The notes under the pieces were generated by a model, which did no database searches, was not told the DNA's origin, and saw only the letters and a list, made by a program, of their open reading frames with translations. Positions 18,801-27,087 of a stretch of DNA of 64,000 nt are shown here, one piece after another. A program made the position numbers and the translations under genes. How positions within the stretch are numbered: position 1 is the stretch's first letter; each line of letters begins with the position of its first letter. The stretch lies in NCBI GenBank assembly GCA_007126575.1, contig SLBA01000016.1, positions 1 to 64,000 of the forward strand, read 5' to 3'. Origin of the DNA: Gemmatimonadota bacterium (lineage in GTDB: Bacteria > Gemmatimonadota > Gemmatimonadetes > Longimicrobiales > Gaopeijiaceae).

Positions 18801-20385
18801 TCACCGGGTCGAGCCCCCCGTCCAGCGAGAGGCGAAGCTGCTCGTTGACGAACTGCACCGTTCCGGCGCCGAGCACCCGACTCTCTTCGCCCCCCGGCGC
18901 CCGATGACGGAGATCGGCGCTCAGCTGCAGGCCGTTCGCGAGGCGACCCGAGGCCTCGACTGCCAGCGATCCGGTACCGAGCACCGTGAGCTCGGGGAAG
19001 AGCGCGGCAAGCGTGCCGAAGTCCAGGGGATCGATACGTGCCGACAATCCCCGCACTCCCGGCTCGTCCCCGTCGAGCAGGAGGCTCCCGCGGGCCTCGA
19101 CCATCGAGGCGGGGATCCCCGCCTCGGCATCCTCGTACTCCAGACGGACATCGATTCCGAGCTCCTCGAAGCTTCCGGTCAGCCGTACCGGCCCCCTCAC
19201 GGTCCCCCCCAGGGGGAGGGGCTCCTCGAGCCAGGGCTCGGCGATCGACAGGTACACGGGATCGGCGACGAGATCGGTCTCGACGAAGCGAAGGCCTCCC
19301 CCGAGCTCCAGCCCCAGGCGTCCTCGGACCCGGCTCTCGCCGCTCTGGAGCTCCGCGTCGGTCACCCGCCAGCTCCCGGAGGTGATCGGTCCCGTGGCAG
19401 AGAGCGTGAGATGACCTCCGCCTTCGGGGATCTGCGGCTCGAGCCAGCGGAAGTCGGCGAAGTCCAGGGGGTCGGCCGTCAGCAGCAGATCCAGCTCAAG
19501 CTCGTCACCGCCGAGTCCGAGGACGATCTGTCCCCGCAGGGTACTGGAGGGAAGCTCGAGCCGGTCGGCCCCGACCAGGAGCTCGGTGCCGGCCCGTCGC
19601 AGATGCCCTTCGAATTCACGGACGTGGAAGGGCTCCTCGAAGATCTGTCCGGTCAGGGAGAGGGCCTGGAACTCGACGAACTCCCCGGGCTCGTCGAGAT
19701 CGAGGAGGCGGACCCTTCCGAGCCGGGCATCGATCGCACTGAAGCGGATCACCTGATGGAGCCCGTCGAACCCGGGAACCGTCTCGACGATCCCACGAGC
19801 GGGCGGGTCCCCCTCGACGGGATTCCGGATGATCAGATCGCCCCCGTGTACTCGCATGCCGTCGAGAGCGAGGCGGAGCTGCGACGCGGGCGCGATCACC
19901 TCCTCGTCGGAGGGATCCGGCTCGAGCGCCTCGGGGTCCTCCGGGTCCACATCCGGCTCCGGCTCGGGTGGGGGAATCCGGAAGATACGGGCCAGGTTGC
20001 TCATCTCGTCCCCATGAAGCGTTTCGAGCACCACCCGGGGTCGCCACACCTCGGTGGGGACGAGTTCGACGTTGCGCCGCAGGAGTGCCCGGACCGAGTA
20101 CCCGACCGTCATGGAGTCGACCTCGGCGAAGGGACGCCCGCGATCATCGAGGATCGAAACGTCGTGGAGGGTGAATCCCCGCAGGAGGCCGTCGGAGCGG
20201 ATGGCCCCCACGCGGACCTCTCCGTCGATGAAGCGGTCCGATTGGCCGATGGCCGTGCGCAGAAGGAAGGCGTGGCCCGGCTGTGTCTGCAGCGCGAACC
20301 AGGCGAGCAGGCCCACCGCGAGCACGAGGATCCCGACACCGGACACGAACCAGAGCAGGGCTTTCGCGGAGCGGTTCATGGCCAT
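15838..20385 (-). CDS. tamB: TamB-type translocation and assembly module protein
   Basis: The product is about 1515 aa. The ATG at 20385 lies one base after the stop of the Omp85 gene; a further ATG sits two codons on, and the frame upstream overlaps the Omp85 gene and is rejected. An N-terminal signal anchor (about residues 8-28) leads into a very long beta-rich region of AsmA-like repeats with recurrent 'L.G...l.G....d' strands. It ends in the TamB/DUF490 domain (LLFGRPSFALGSG and VEVGQYLAQDLFLAMVLRP-like stretches). Such proteins span the periplasm and work with Omp85 partners in outer-membrane protein insertion or lipid transport. Adjacency to the Omp85 gene supports a TamA/TamB-like pair. 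Confidence 0.93.
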   Translation of the reverse strand: MAMNRSAKALLWFVSGVGILVLAVGLLAWFALQTQPGHAFLLRTAIGQSDRFIDGEVRVGAIRSDGLLRGFTLHDVSILDDRGRPFAEVDSMTVGYSVRALLRRNVELVPTEVWRPRVVLETLHGDEMSNLARIFRIPPPEPEPDVDPEDPEALEPDPSDEEVIAPASQLRLALDGMRVHGGDLIIRNPVEGDPPARGIVETVPGFDGLHQVIRFSAIDARLGRVRLLDLDEPGEFVEFQALSLTGQIFEEPFHVREFEGHLRRAGTELLVGADRLELPSSTLRGQIVLGLGGDELELDLLLTADPLDFADFRWLEPQIPEGGGHLTLSATGPITSGSWRVTDAELQSGESRVRGRLGLELGGGLRFVETDLVADPVYLSIAEPWLEEPLPLGGTVRGPVRLTGSFEELGIDVRLEYEDAEAGIPASMVEARGSLLLDGDEPGVRGLSARIDPLDFGTLAALFPELTVLGTGSLAVEASGRLANGLQLSADLRHRAPGGEESRVLGAGTVQFVNEQLRLSLDGGLDPVNLTGLAAALDLDLPIEGPISGQYRVSGFLSDLELSTRLNTRGGALTLDARGDVTDLARGYAFTASSSELDLTAFLTNLPEPTVIRGEVEVEGRGLDLETIEGTAWVRLEDSRSGHALVDRAEFDLEAIGGELRLHHLFVTSPAGEATGSGTLGLREDAGAGEMAFAWSIPELSELRPLLMGDTIIQADTLSALELETLRWDGIDPDTLAAMNGRLLDGTASGELELRGGLRDLDFRGFADVERFRWSEAVLERGRIDAIGHLTEFELVSIEGIADLADWGWRDWTFEQGVAEARWAGGEGEVDLDILREPGESYHADARFRQDSTGIDIDLRSLVLEMDPVEWSLVRPARLHIGDRRYEVVDLEIRRPESAGDPDDPDDAPVRIRADGVVDLEGMTSFTLETERLDLNRLGHLARIENPPSGLLDLSLRVEGPAGSPEMEGEILGQYLNIGGTDLDRVEGTFSYGDQLVRARLDVEHEGQRLLTADGNYPVNLAFREVEDRFPDRSVDVTLEIDALPAATLLAFLEGIEEIEGVFDGRIQLRGEPSDLRPSGSLHLAGGGMSIPEIGLRPREIEADFELSTDGVVTVTGQARSRGLARVSGTVDLNDLTDPGFDLRISASGFQATERRDLEARIGGEVTLTGRFQAPRIGGQVRVEQGVMFLEEFARTAEIVDLTDPAIFDVVDTTLVADRPAVEAAQNPFLNNLVVNVDLEIQRDFWLRSREMNVEIGGDLIVTFDRPKREILLVGSLEAIRGNYNVLGRQFQVQEGVVEFVGTPGINPTLDFRAVHRLRREGQEPLNIVAVVEGPLLALRIGLQSEAQPPIAESDLISYLLFGRPSFALGSGEASALQGAAGAGVSVGIGTLAGQLSTVVAQQIGIDYFAITQTRDAGGASMGGFGGAFADTQIEVGQYLAQDLFLAMVLRPLGGMGGGQAQIPGARLEWRFTDTWTFEAFVEDRFGREGVYSFGDAGLQLTRIFGLELYREWGY

Positions 20386-20386
20386 C

Positions 20387-22642
20387 TCAGAAGGCCTGTC
20401 CGATCGAGACCTGGATCTGCAGGCGCCGGAAGGAGAACCCCCGGTCCTCTTCGAGGAGGAACGGGGCATCGAGCCGGGCCAGTTCGTCCTGCAGCACCCA
20501 CGGAATGCGCTCGCCGTCGGGTCCGACGATCCGGCGCGTGGGGGAATCCTGCCCCTCACGATACGGCCGGATCGACGATGTGATCACCGGCAGCTCCTGT
20601 GTCGTGGCCGGCCGATACGCCACGTCCATACGGATCGGTCCGATCGGCGTCGAATACCGTACGCCCAGCCCCGGCGTGGCGACGATACCGCTCACGCCGA
20701 TCGACGACGCTTCGGCCCAGACCTGCCCGAAGTCCACAAACGCCACCCCACCGACCATCTCCCAGATGGGAAAGCGAAGCTCCAGGCTTCCCTCGACGAC
20801 CGCACTCCCGCCCGCGGGGCGCGAGTCGAAGGCCCCCTCCGCCAGCGGCGACGCGTCGCAGGTCAGCTCATGCACCTCGGCCGGGTCACAGATCGCGAAC
20901 TCCCCGCCCTCCCGAGGGAAGATGAGGTCCTGCACCGGGACGGTGACGACTCGGGGTCCCATCTGGTTCTGGGCGTATCCTCGGACCGAGTTCGCCCCTC
21001 CGGCGAAGAATCGCTTCTGCGGGTGCGCGATCCGCACCGAACCCAGACCCTGGGCGCTGAGGTCCCGGAAAGGAGCCGCATTCAGCCAGCCGGCCCGAAG
21101 TCGGCCCGCCAGCACGCCCACCCCGAACTCGCGGAAGACCGTACCCTCGGCCGTGACCCTCTCGTAATCGAAGTCCGACCCGGTGAACCGCGACGCGTGC
21201 TCGAAATCGGCCGAGACGGTGTATCCGGCGGTGGGAGAAACCGACCGGTTGGTCTCGTCGCGAATCCCTCTCAGCCCGATGGGCGCCAGTAGATTCGCCG
21301 ACTGCAGGATGTCGATCTCCTGGGGGTTGCAGACCAGGAAGCTGCTGCAGAAGAAGACCTCGGCCGCACTGAGACGGGACAGCTGCGGCTGGTACGAGAG
21401 GGTGACCGGGTTCGATCGGCCCAGCGTCCGGGTGAGGGCGAGATTTAGCCCCAGGGACTCGCGGATGTAGATGTCCGGTACGCTCTGGCGCTCCGAGAAG
21501 ACCGCTCCGGTGAAGGTGTTGCGCGGTGAGAAGATCCACGGCTGCGTGAACTCGGCGGACGCGAGCCAGTTCAGTCGGGCGAACTCCCCGGTCCCGGCGC
21601 CCCGACAGATCGAATCCTCGAAGGTCGAGGTGAGTACGCCCGCCAGGCGGCCCCTCAGGACCAGACGCCGGGCGCCGCCCATGAAGTTGCGGGCCGACCA
21701 GCGCGTCTCGCCGGTGAAGCAGTCGGCGGTCGTCCACCCCCCACCCGAGCGCACACGGTGTGCGTCTCCTTCGGCGACGGTGACGCGGATCGGCACGATC
21801 GAATCGGGCTCGTGATCGAGGTCGTCGACGAGCGAAGCGTGGCGGAAGATGGCCAGGCTGTAGAGTTGGCGCTGCGCGTCGAAGATGCCGTCCTGCGAAT
21901 AGAACTCCCCCTCCCGAAAGGGGATCATCCTGCGGATGACGGCCTCGCCGACCTGTTCGTTGCCTTCGATCTCGATCGGCCCGAAGCGGGTGCGCGGGCC
22001 GGTGAAGACGTCGAAGGCGAGCTCGGCCTCGCGGGGTGCGTCGTCGGGCAGGAACTGGTCCCGATAGACCTCGGCGTGCGGATACCCGCGATTGCGCAGC
22101 CGTCGGGTGATGGTGTCGCGCGCCGCATTGACCTGGGTCATGTCGAGCCGGTCGCCGACCCCGATCGGGAGATTGCGGTCGATCGGGTCCCCCGAAACGT
22201 CTCCGACCCCGAACACGTCGAAGGAGACGATCCGGATCGGTTCCCCCTCGGTGATCGTGAAGGTCAGGTCGACCTGGGTCGGGGCTCGACGAACGATCGT
22301 GGTGTCAACCCGAACCTCGCGGTACCCACGCAGCCGATAGAACTGGGCGATTCGCACGAAATCGAGGTCGAACACCCGCTGGTTGTAGAATGCGGGGTCC
22401 ACGGCGAAGCCCCGGTCCAGCCAGCAGAAAGGCTTCACGATGAAGGATCGACAGGTCGTCTGTCGAGTCACGATGCTGTTCGCAAGGGTGCGATCGGCGA
22501 AGGTCTCGTTCCCATCGAAGTTCAGGGAGAGGATTTCCGGGCGAAGCTGGGTCTGGGCGGACGCGTCGGTCGTGGCGACCGACAGCCCCAGGGACACCAG
22601 GATCATGGCCAGGAGGAAGGGGCCGGCGCGTCTGCCTCTCAT
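20387..22642 (-). CDS. Omp85-family outer-membrane assembly protein (TamA/BamA type)
   Basis: The product is about 751 aa. The ATG at 22642 overlaps the stop of the metallophosphoesterase gene (ATGA). A signal peptide ends near residue 29 (ASA|QTQ). About three POTRA-like domains follow, with typical glycine-turn patterns such as FYRLRGYREVRVDT and LRNRGYPHAEVYRD. The barrel has the conserved VRGY motif near residue 553 (GGANSVRGYAQN) and ends in a terminal phenylalanine (IQVSIGQAF), the signature recognised by the Bam machinery. The low POTRA count and direct linkage to tamB favour a TamA-like role over BamA itself. Two cysteine pairs in the surface part could form disulfides. Confidence 0.88.
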   Translation of the reverse strand: MRGRRAGPFLLAMILVSLGLSVATTDASAQTQLRPEILSLNFDGNETFADRTLANSIVTRQTTCRSFIVKPFCWLDRGFAVDPAFYNQRVFDLDFVRIAQFYRLRGYREVRVDTTIVRRAPTQVDLTFTITEGEPIRIVSFDVFGVGDVSGDPIDRNLPIGVGDRLDMTQVNAARDTITRRLRNRGYPHAEVYRDQFLPDDAPREAELAFDVFTGPRTRFGPIEIEGNEQVGEAVIRRMIPFREGEFYSQDGIFDAQRQLYSLAIFRHASLVDDLDHEPDSIVPIRVTVAEGDAHRVRSGGGWTTADCFTGETRWSARNFMGGARRLVLRGRLAGVLTSTFEDSICRGAGTGEFARLNWLASAEFTQPWIFSPRNTFTGAVFSERQSVPDIYIRESLGLNLALTRTLGRSNPVTLSYQPQLSRLSAAEVFFCSSFLVCNPQEIDILQSANLLAPIGLRGIRDETNRSVSPTAGYTVSADFEHASRFTGSDFDYERVTAEGTVFREFGVGVLAGRLRAGWLNAAPFRDLSAQGLGSVRIAHPQKRFFAGGANSVRGYAQNQMGPRVVTVPVQDLIFPREGGEFAICDPAEVHELTCDASPLAEGAFDSRPAGGSAVVEGSLELRFPIWEMVGGVAFVDFGQVWAEASSIGVSGIVATPGLGVRYSTPIGPIRMDVAYRPATTQELPVITSSIRPYREGQDSPTRRIVGPDGERIPWVLQDELARLDAPFLLEEDRGFSFRRLQIQVSIGQAF

Positions 22643-23481
22643 GACTGCGGCCGCTGAAACCATCGATTCGGAGCCCGGGGAAACGCGTGGGTGGAGAACG
22701 GGGCGAACCGCCCGAGGACTCCGAAGTGCATGAAGTGGGTGACATTCACCCGCTCGTCTTCTACCCGGATGACGTTGAATGAGTTCTTGGCGGCCTCGCG
22801 CGCCCGGCCCCGGCGGGATGTGGTCGTGCCGCTCTGCACGATGGTAATCCCCCGATCGCGCTCCGCTCCCGGGTACACGTCGAGCGAGTTCCCGATGTAG
22901 GCGCGGTGGAGGTGGCCGCCGAGGACGAGGTCCACCCGCATCTCCTCGAAGGCGTCGAGGATTCGCCGGGCCCCGGGCAGCGGACGGTCTCCCTCGTAGT
23001 CCGGTGCCGGCGCCAGGTGATGATGGGCCACCACGACCCGGATCGTCCCCGGGTCCGATTCCTCGAAGGCACGCCGGGCGAACTCGATCTGATCGGCGTC
23101 GACCCGCCCGTTCACGATCGCCCTGCGGGGGGCACTCGAGTTCAGAGAGACGGCGATCAGCCCTGGGATCCTGGTCACCGTGTCGAGCTCCGGCTCAATG
23201 AACCTACGGTAGTTCCGGTACGGGTCCGTGAGCCGCTCCCAGACGCGGTAAAGGGGCACATCGTGGTTCCCGGGCGTGACCACCACGGGGACCTCGGGCA
23301 GCCGATCGAGCCATGCCCGCGCCGCCTCGTACTCGTGCACCTTTGCCCGCTGCGTGAAGTCACCCGAGATCACGACGAGGTCGGGAGACTCCTCGTGGAC
23401 CGACTCCAGAAACCGCTCCGCGACCTCGGGGTCGTGGGGCTGGCCGAAGTGGAGGTCGGAGCCGTGGACGATCTTGATCAT
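22639..23481 (-). CDS. Calcineurin-like metallophosphoesterase
   Basis: The product is 280 aa with all the core metal motifs of the calcineurin-like family: SDLHFG (8-13), GDFTQRA near 40, GNHD near 71, AHHH near 151, and GGHLH near 193. There is no signal peptide, so it is cytoplasmic. Related enzymes include cyclic-nucleotide phosphodiesterases (CpdA) and UDP-diacylglucosamine hydrolases (LpxH). The motif spacing does not decide between them for me, although the operon with an Omp85 protein and tamB makes an envelope-lipid role attractive. About 78 nt with a low-GC patch (around 23545-23560) separate it from tsaD, so an internal promoter is possible. Confidence 0.87.
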   Translation of the reverse strand: MIKIVHGSDLHFGQPHDPEVAERFLESVHEESPDLVVISGDFTQRAKVHEYEAARAWLDRLPEVPVVVTPGNHDVPLYRVWERLTDPYRNYRRFIEPELDTVTRIPGLIAVSLNSSAPRRAIVNGRVDADQIEFARRAFEESDPGTIRVVVAHHHLAPAPDYEGDRPLPGARRILDAFEEMRVDLVLGGHLHRAYIGNSLDVYPGAERDRGITIVQSGTTTSRRGRAREAAKNSFNVIRVEDERVNVTHFMHFGVLGRFAPFSTHAFPRAPNRWFQRPQS

Positions 23482-23559
23482 CGGGTACGGAAACGGGGAG
23501 AGGCAGTGGGAACCATCGATCCTCTGCCGGGGACGCGGGCAGAAGTACAGCTTATGAAG

Positions 23560-24621
23560 TTAACCCCCGCCCGTGCGTTCTCGTAGTCCCGGAAAGGCCA
23601 GCGCGGCATCGGCTCCGAGCTCGGGCGGGGCGACCCGGCCCGCCGAGAGGTGGAAGAGCCCGGCGCGCGCGATCATCGCACCGTTGTCGAGCGAGAGGCG
23701 TGGAGATGCGCACAGGACCCGGCCCGACGGACCGAGTCGCTCGGTCATCTCGGTCTTCAATCGCCGGTTCGCCGAGACCCCGCCCCCGAGAAGCACGCGA
23801 TCGACGCCCGCCTGCTCCGTCGCGCGAAGGGTCTTCGACACCAGGGTATCGACGACCGCGGCCTGGAATCCCGCCGCCACATGCGCGCGCTCCGCGTCGA
23901 GCTGGCCGGCCGCCTCCAGTTCGGCGACCCGGATCGAGACCGCCGTCTTGAGCCCCGAGAAGGAGAAATCGAAGTAGTCGGAACCCTCGGGCCGCTGGTT
24001 GCCCCGAAGCATCGGGCGGGGGAACCGGTACCGTGCCGGATCCCCGTCCCTGGCCGCTCGCTCGATCTCGGGTCCCCCCGGGTAGGGGAGTCCGAGAAGC
24101 TTCGCGACCTTGTCGAAGGCCTCGCCCGCGGCATCGTCCCGGGTGCGCCCGAGCAATCGGTACTCTCCCCACGCGCGGACATCGAGCAGGAGGGTATGGC
24201 CGCCGGAGACGAGCAGCGCCACGAACGGCGGCTCGGCCTCGGGATCCTCGAGGCAGGGCGCGAAGAGGTGGCCCTCCATGTGATGCACACCCACGAGCGG
24301 CCGGTCGAGCGCGTACGAGACCGCCTTCGCCCAGCTGACTCCGACCAGGAGAGCCCCGATCAGGCCGGGGCCCGCCGTGACCGCCAGGGCGTCGAGATCC
24401 GAGAGCGTCGCCCCGGCCTCGTCCAGGGCCGCATCGACCACGTCGTCGAGCACCGCCAGATGGGCCCGAGCGGCCAGCTCTGGCACGACACCGCCCCAGA
24501 CGCGGTGAATGTCCTGCGAGAGGATGACGTGTCCCAGGATCTCACCCTCGCCGGAAAGCACCGCCGCCGAGGTCTCGTCACACGACGTTTCGAGTCCGAG
24601 GATCATCGACGTCGAGGTCAC
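23560..24621 (-). CDS. tsaD: TsaD, tRNA N6-threonylcarbamoyladenosine transferase subunit
   Basis: The product is 353 aa, near the family's 337. Motifs are complete: LGLETSCDETSAA (8-20), the metal-binding HHMEGH (113-118), LVSGGHT, and the ATP-binding FSFSGLKTA and LGGGVSANRRL blocks. With TsaB, TsaC and TsaE it installs t6A at position 37 of ANN-decoding tRNAs. I place the start at the GTG at 24621, whose bases overlap the stop of the YbbR gene (GTGA), but an ATG five codons later (24606) is equally family-like. The tsaB, tsaC and tsaE genes are not in this window. Confidence 0.97.
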   Translation of the reverse strand: MTSTSMILGLETSCDETSAAVLSGEGEILGHVILSQDIHRVWGGVVPELAARAHLAVLDDVVDAALDEAGATLSDLDALAVTAGPGLIGALLVGVSWAKAVSYALDRPLVGVHHMEGHLFAPCLEDPEAEPPFVALLVSGGHTLLLDVRAWGEYRLLGRTRDDAAGEAFDKVAKLLGLPYPGGPEIERAARDGDPARYRFPRPMLRGNQRPEGSDYFDFSFSGLKTAVSIRVAELEAAGQLDAERAHVAAGFQAAVVDTLVSKTLRATEQAGVDRVLLGGGVSANRRLKTEMTERLGPSGRVLCASPRLSLDNGAMIARAGLFHLSAGRVAPPELGADAALAFPGLRERTGGG

Positions 24622-25619
24622 GACGCTCGGTCACCCTCGCCGTCGGGGTCCTCCGGATCCTCCGGGTCGTCCGCATCGTCCGCGCGCCGGGTAAGGACCA
24701 CCTCCTCCTCTTCGAAGGTGGCGCGGACCCAGTCGGGAAGGCCGCGAACCCGAAGGGCGGGTGTGACCTGCTCGCCGGCCTCCGGAAGCGCATCGGAATC
24801 GATCTCGATCACGATCTCGAGCTGCGAGGCGTCGACGCGCTCGACCAGGGAGCGCGCGCCGGTCAGTCGGACGACCCCCACCTCCGGGATGCTCTCGAAC
24901 TCATCGGCCAGTTCGGAATCGGAGAGTACGTACGGGACATCCTCGACGATCCGCTCCTCGCTCTCCTCGACCCGTACGTCGACTTCGACCTGCGCCGGCT
25001 GGACCTGCAGACCCTGCACCGCCGTGGAGTCCACGCGCAGGGTGACGGTCCCCGTGCCGGAAATCGTGGCCAGGTCCAGCGAACGGAACCGCACCGAGTC
25101 CATCTCGGCAAGTCGGCTTCGGGCGCCGGTGACACGCACTTCCTGGGCTGCCGGGAGCGGAGGCCCGGCGAGTGCCAGTCCCTCGGGAAGTTCGTTCTCG
25201 AGCGAGAACACCAGGGGGATCGATCGTCGCTCCACCGGCTCGAAGGTGAAACGGACGGTCGCCGGCTGGATGTCTTCGACACCGACGCCCGGTCGATCCT
25301 GCACGCGCACCCACTGGCTTCGGAGCACCACCGTGGTGTCGCCCGTGGTGACCTCGTCCATCGGGACGAGGATCGTCGGTCGGCCGGTGCGGGAGAGATC
25401 CCCGGCGGCACCCTGGAGCGAGACGGTCACCACGGCGGGCTGAGGATCTCCGACCAGCACCCAGTCGGGATCACTCAGGTCCACGCGCACCGGCACGTCC
25501 TCGAACTGGAAGCGCCCCGGTGCCTCCCACTGCACCGAGAGCCAGAGGAGGAGGGCCACCGCGAAGGCCGAAACCTTCAGGGTCAGGTTGCGGGTGAAGA
25601 ACCCCGAGACGTTCGGCAC
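24618..25619 (-). CDS. YbbR/CdaR-like exported repeat protein
   Basis: The product is 333 aa with a GTG start 4 nt after the thioredoxin gene. The N-terminus (NLTLKVSAFAVALLLWLSVQ) is the signal anchor typical of YbbR proteins. About four beta-strand repeats of roughly 80 aa follow, each with a 'P..V.V.G....' turn. The protein ends in an unusual acidic tail of Asp, Glu and Pro from about residue 312. In Firmicutes the family member CdaR controls the c-di-AMP cyclase CdaA, but no cdaA gene is adjacent here, so a c-di-AMP link is only a family-based possibility. Confidence 0.85.
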   Translation of the reverse strand: MPNVSGFFTRNLTLKVSAFAVALLLWLSVQWEAPGRFQFEDVPVRVDLSDPDWVLVGDPQPAVVTVSLQGAAGDLSRTGRPTILVPMDEVTTGDTTVVLRSQWVRVQDRPGVGVEDIQPATVRFTFEPVERRSIPLVFSLENELPEGLALAGPPLPAAQEVRVTGARSRLAEMDSVRFRSLDLATISGTGTVTLRVDSTAVQGLQVQPAQVEVDVRVEESEERIVEDVPYVLSDSELADEFESIPEVGVVRLTGARSLVERVDASQLEIVIEIDSDALPEAGEQVTPALRVRGLPDWVRATFEEEEVVLTRRADDADDPEDPEDPDGEGDRAS

Positions 25620-25623
25620 CGGG

Positions 25624-26193
25624 TCAGACCTCCCCGTCGAGCAGTCGACGGATGAAGTCGACGTACTGCGGCCGGTCCCACTCGGTGGCGCCCGCCACCT
25701 TCCGGTAGATCTGACCGTCGCGACCGATCACGAAGGACTCGGGCAGCGCACGGGTCTGGTAGGCGCGCCGGATGCGACCCTGGGGATCGTGCAGGATGGG
25801 GAAGGTCAGGGAAAGGGAGTCCGAGAAGGCCCGGATGTCGCCACCGGGCATCCCGTCGGGATCCCGCTGACCCACCCGCGCGTCGACGCTGACCGCGACG
25901 ATCTCGAAGTCCTCGCCCTCGAGCTCCTCGTAGAGCCGCTGCATCGAGGGCATCTCGTACCGGCAGGGGGGGCACCAGGTGGCCCAGATGTTCAGGAGGA
26001 CGACCTTACCCCGGTAGTCGTCGAGCGTGGCCGGCTCCCCCTCGAGGGTGACCGCTTCGAAGTTCGGAGCCTGCACCCCCGGGCCCACGGCGTGGAGCCG
26101 GTCCTGGTTGACCCACGCGAAGGTGATGACCGCGAGCGCGAGGACAGCCGTGATGTAGTACGGCAGGTTCGAGGCCTTTGGTCGTTCACTCAT
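25624..26193 (-). CDS. Membrane-anchored TlpA/ResA-like thioredoxin
   Basis: The product is 189 aa. A single membrane helix (about 11-28) anchors a periplasmic thioredoxin-fold domain. Its redox motif is WCPPC (73-77) within LLNIWATWCPPCRYEMP, and the cis-proline segment LPESFVIGRDG lies near residue 155. This is the TlpA/ResA/CcmG group, which reduces disulfides in exported proteins, often apocytochromes c. No cytochrome maturation gene is nearby, so the client is unknown. It lies 3 nt after the PASTA gene and 4 nt before the YbbR gene. Confidence 0.92.
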   Translation of the reverse strand: MSERPKASNLPYYITAVLALAVITFAWVNQDRLHAVGPGVQAPNFEAVTLEGEPATLDDYRGKVVLLNIWATWCPPCRYEMPSMQRLYEELEGEDFEIVAVSVDARVGQRDPDGMPGGDIRAFSDSLSLTFPILHDPQGRIRRAYQTRALPESFVIGRDGQIYRKVAGATEWDRPQYVDFIRRLLDGEV

Positions 26194-26196
26194 GGC

Positions 26197-27054
26197 TCAT
26201 CCGTCCTCTCCATCATCCTGGAAGAATCCCCGGGTCCCGACCTCGAGGTTGACCTCGCCCCCGCGGGGGATCATCTCGCCCGCCGCCGGGGTGGTCGCCA
26301 GCACCTCGCCACTGCGGAACCCGAACTGGAATCGGGTCTCGACCTCGCCCACGGTGAGTCCCAGCTCCTCGAGCGCCGCCCGGGCCTCGTTCTCCTGGCG
26401 ACCCACGAGATCGGGCAGCTCAACCAGGGGGGGGCCGAGGGAGACCTTCAGCCGGACGTCGGATGGAAGCGTCGCCTGCGTACCCACCTCGGGCTCGGTG
26501 GCCACCACCCGTCCCGCCGGGTCGTCATGGTCGATCGAATCCACGGTGACCTCGAAGCCCGTGGTCTGAAGGACCGTTACGGCCCGGTCGACCCGGAGAC
26601 GTGTCACATCGGGAATCGGCCGACGCTCCGGGCCCAGGCTGACCGTGATCTCGACCCGCCCTCCCTGGACCGCGAACTGGCCGGGAAAGGGCGTCTGCCC
26701 GACCACCTGACCCTCGGGGATCGTGGGGTGTCGGATCGAGTCGACCCGTCCCACCTCGAGCTCGCGCTCACGCAGGGACTCCCGGGCGTCGGCCTCACTG
26801 GCCCCCCTCAGGTCGGGGACCTCGAGAAGCGCCGCGACCGAATCCTCTTCGCCGGGGAAGGAGACCTGCGTGGCGTACAGATACCCGGTGGTCATCCCCA
26901 CCAGGAGGGTGACGAACGCCACCAGGAAGGCGCGGCCGAGCGGCCATCCCCCCGAACGGGAGCGCGACGAGGAGCGGGACTTCTTCTTCCCGGCGCCTCC
27001 TCCCCCATTCTTCGACCCCGCGCGGCGTCGTCGAAGTGACTTTCCCAGATCCAT
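26197..27054 (-). CDS. PASTA-domain membrane protein without a kinase domain
   Basis: The product is 285 aa. A basic, low-complexity cytoplasmic tail (residues 1-40, many Arg, Ser and Lys) precedes one membrane helix (about 41-62). Three consecutive PASTA domains follow (about 78-142, 145-208 and 210-278), seen from the repeated 'VPDL.G....A...L...GL.V' and 'G.V....P..G......V.V.VS.G' pattern. PASTA modules bind peptidoglycan fragments or beta-lactams in Ser/Thr kinases and penicillin-binding proteins. Here the kinase is absent, so it may be a cell-wall tether or sensor acting through its basic tail (inference). It follows rsmB by 33 nt. Confidence 0.88.
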   Translation of the reverse strand: MDLGKSLRRRRAGSKNGGGGAGKKKSRSSSRSRSGGWPLGRAFLVAFVTLLVGMTTGYLYATQVSFPGEEDSVAALLEVPDLRGASEADARESLRERELEVGRVDSIRHPTIPEGQVVGQTPFPGQFAVQGGRVEITVSLGPERRPIPDVTRLRVDRAVTVLQTTGFEVTVDSIDHDDPAGRVVATEPEVGTQATLPSDVRLKVSLGPPLVELPDLVGRQENEARAALEELGLTVGEVETRFQFGFRSGEVLATTPAAGEMIPRGGEVNLEVGTRGFFQDDGEDG

Positions 27055-27087
27055 GATTTCGGTCTCTCCCTGGCCTTCGCGAGTCGC

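Noticed and set aside
15703-20583. Two long plus-strand frames (879 and 729 codons) opposite tamB
   Set aside because: They mirror the tamB reading frame and contain no signal, motif or ribosome-binding site.
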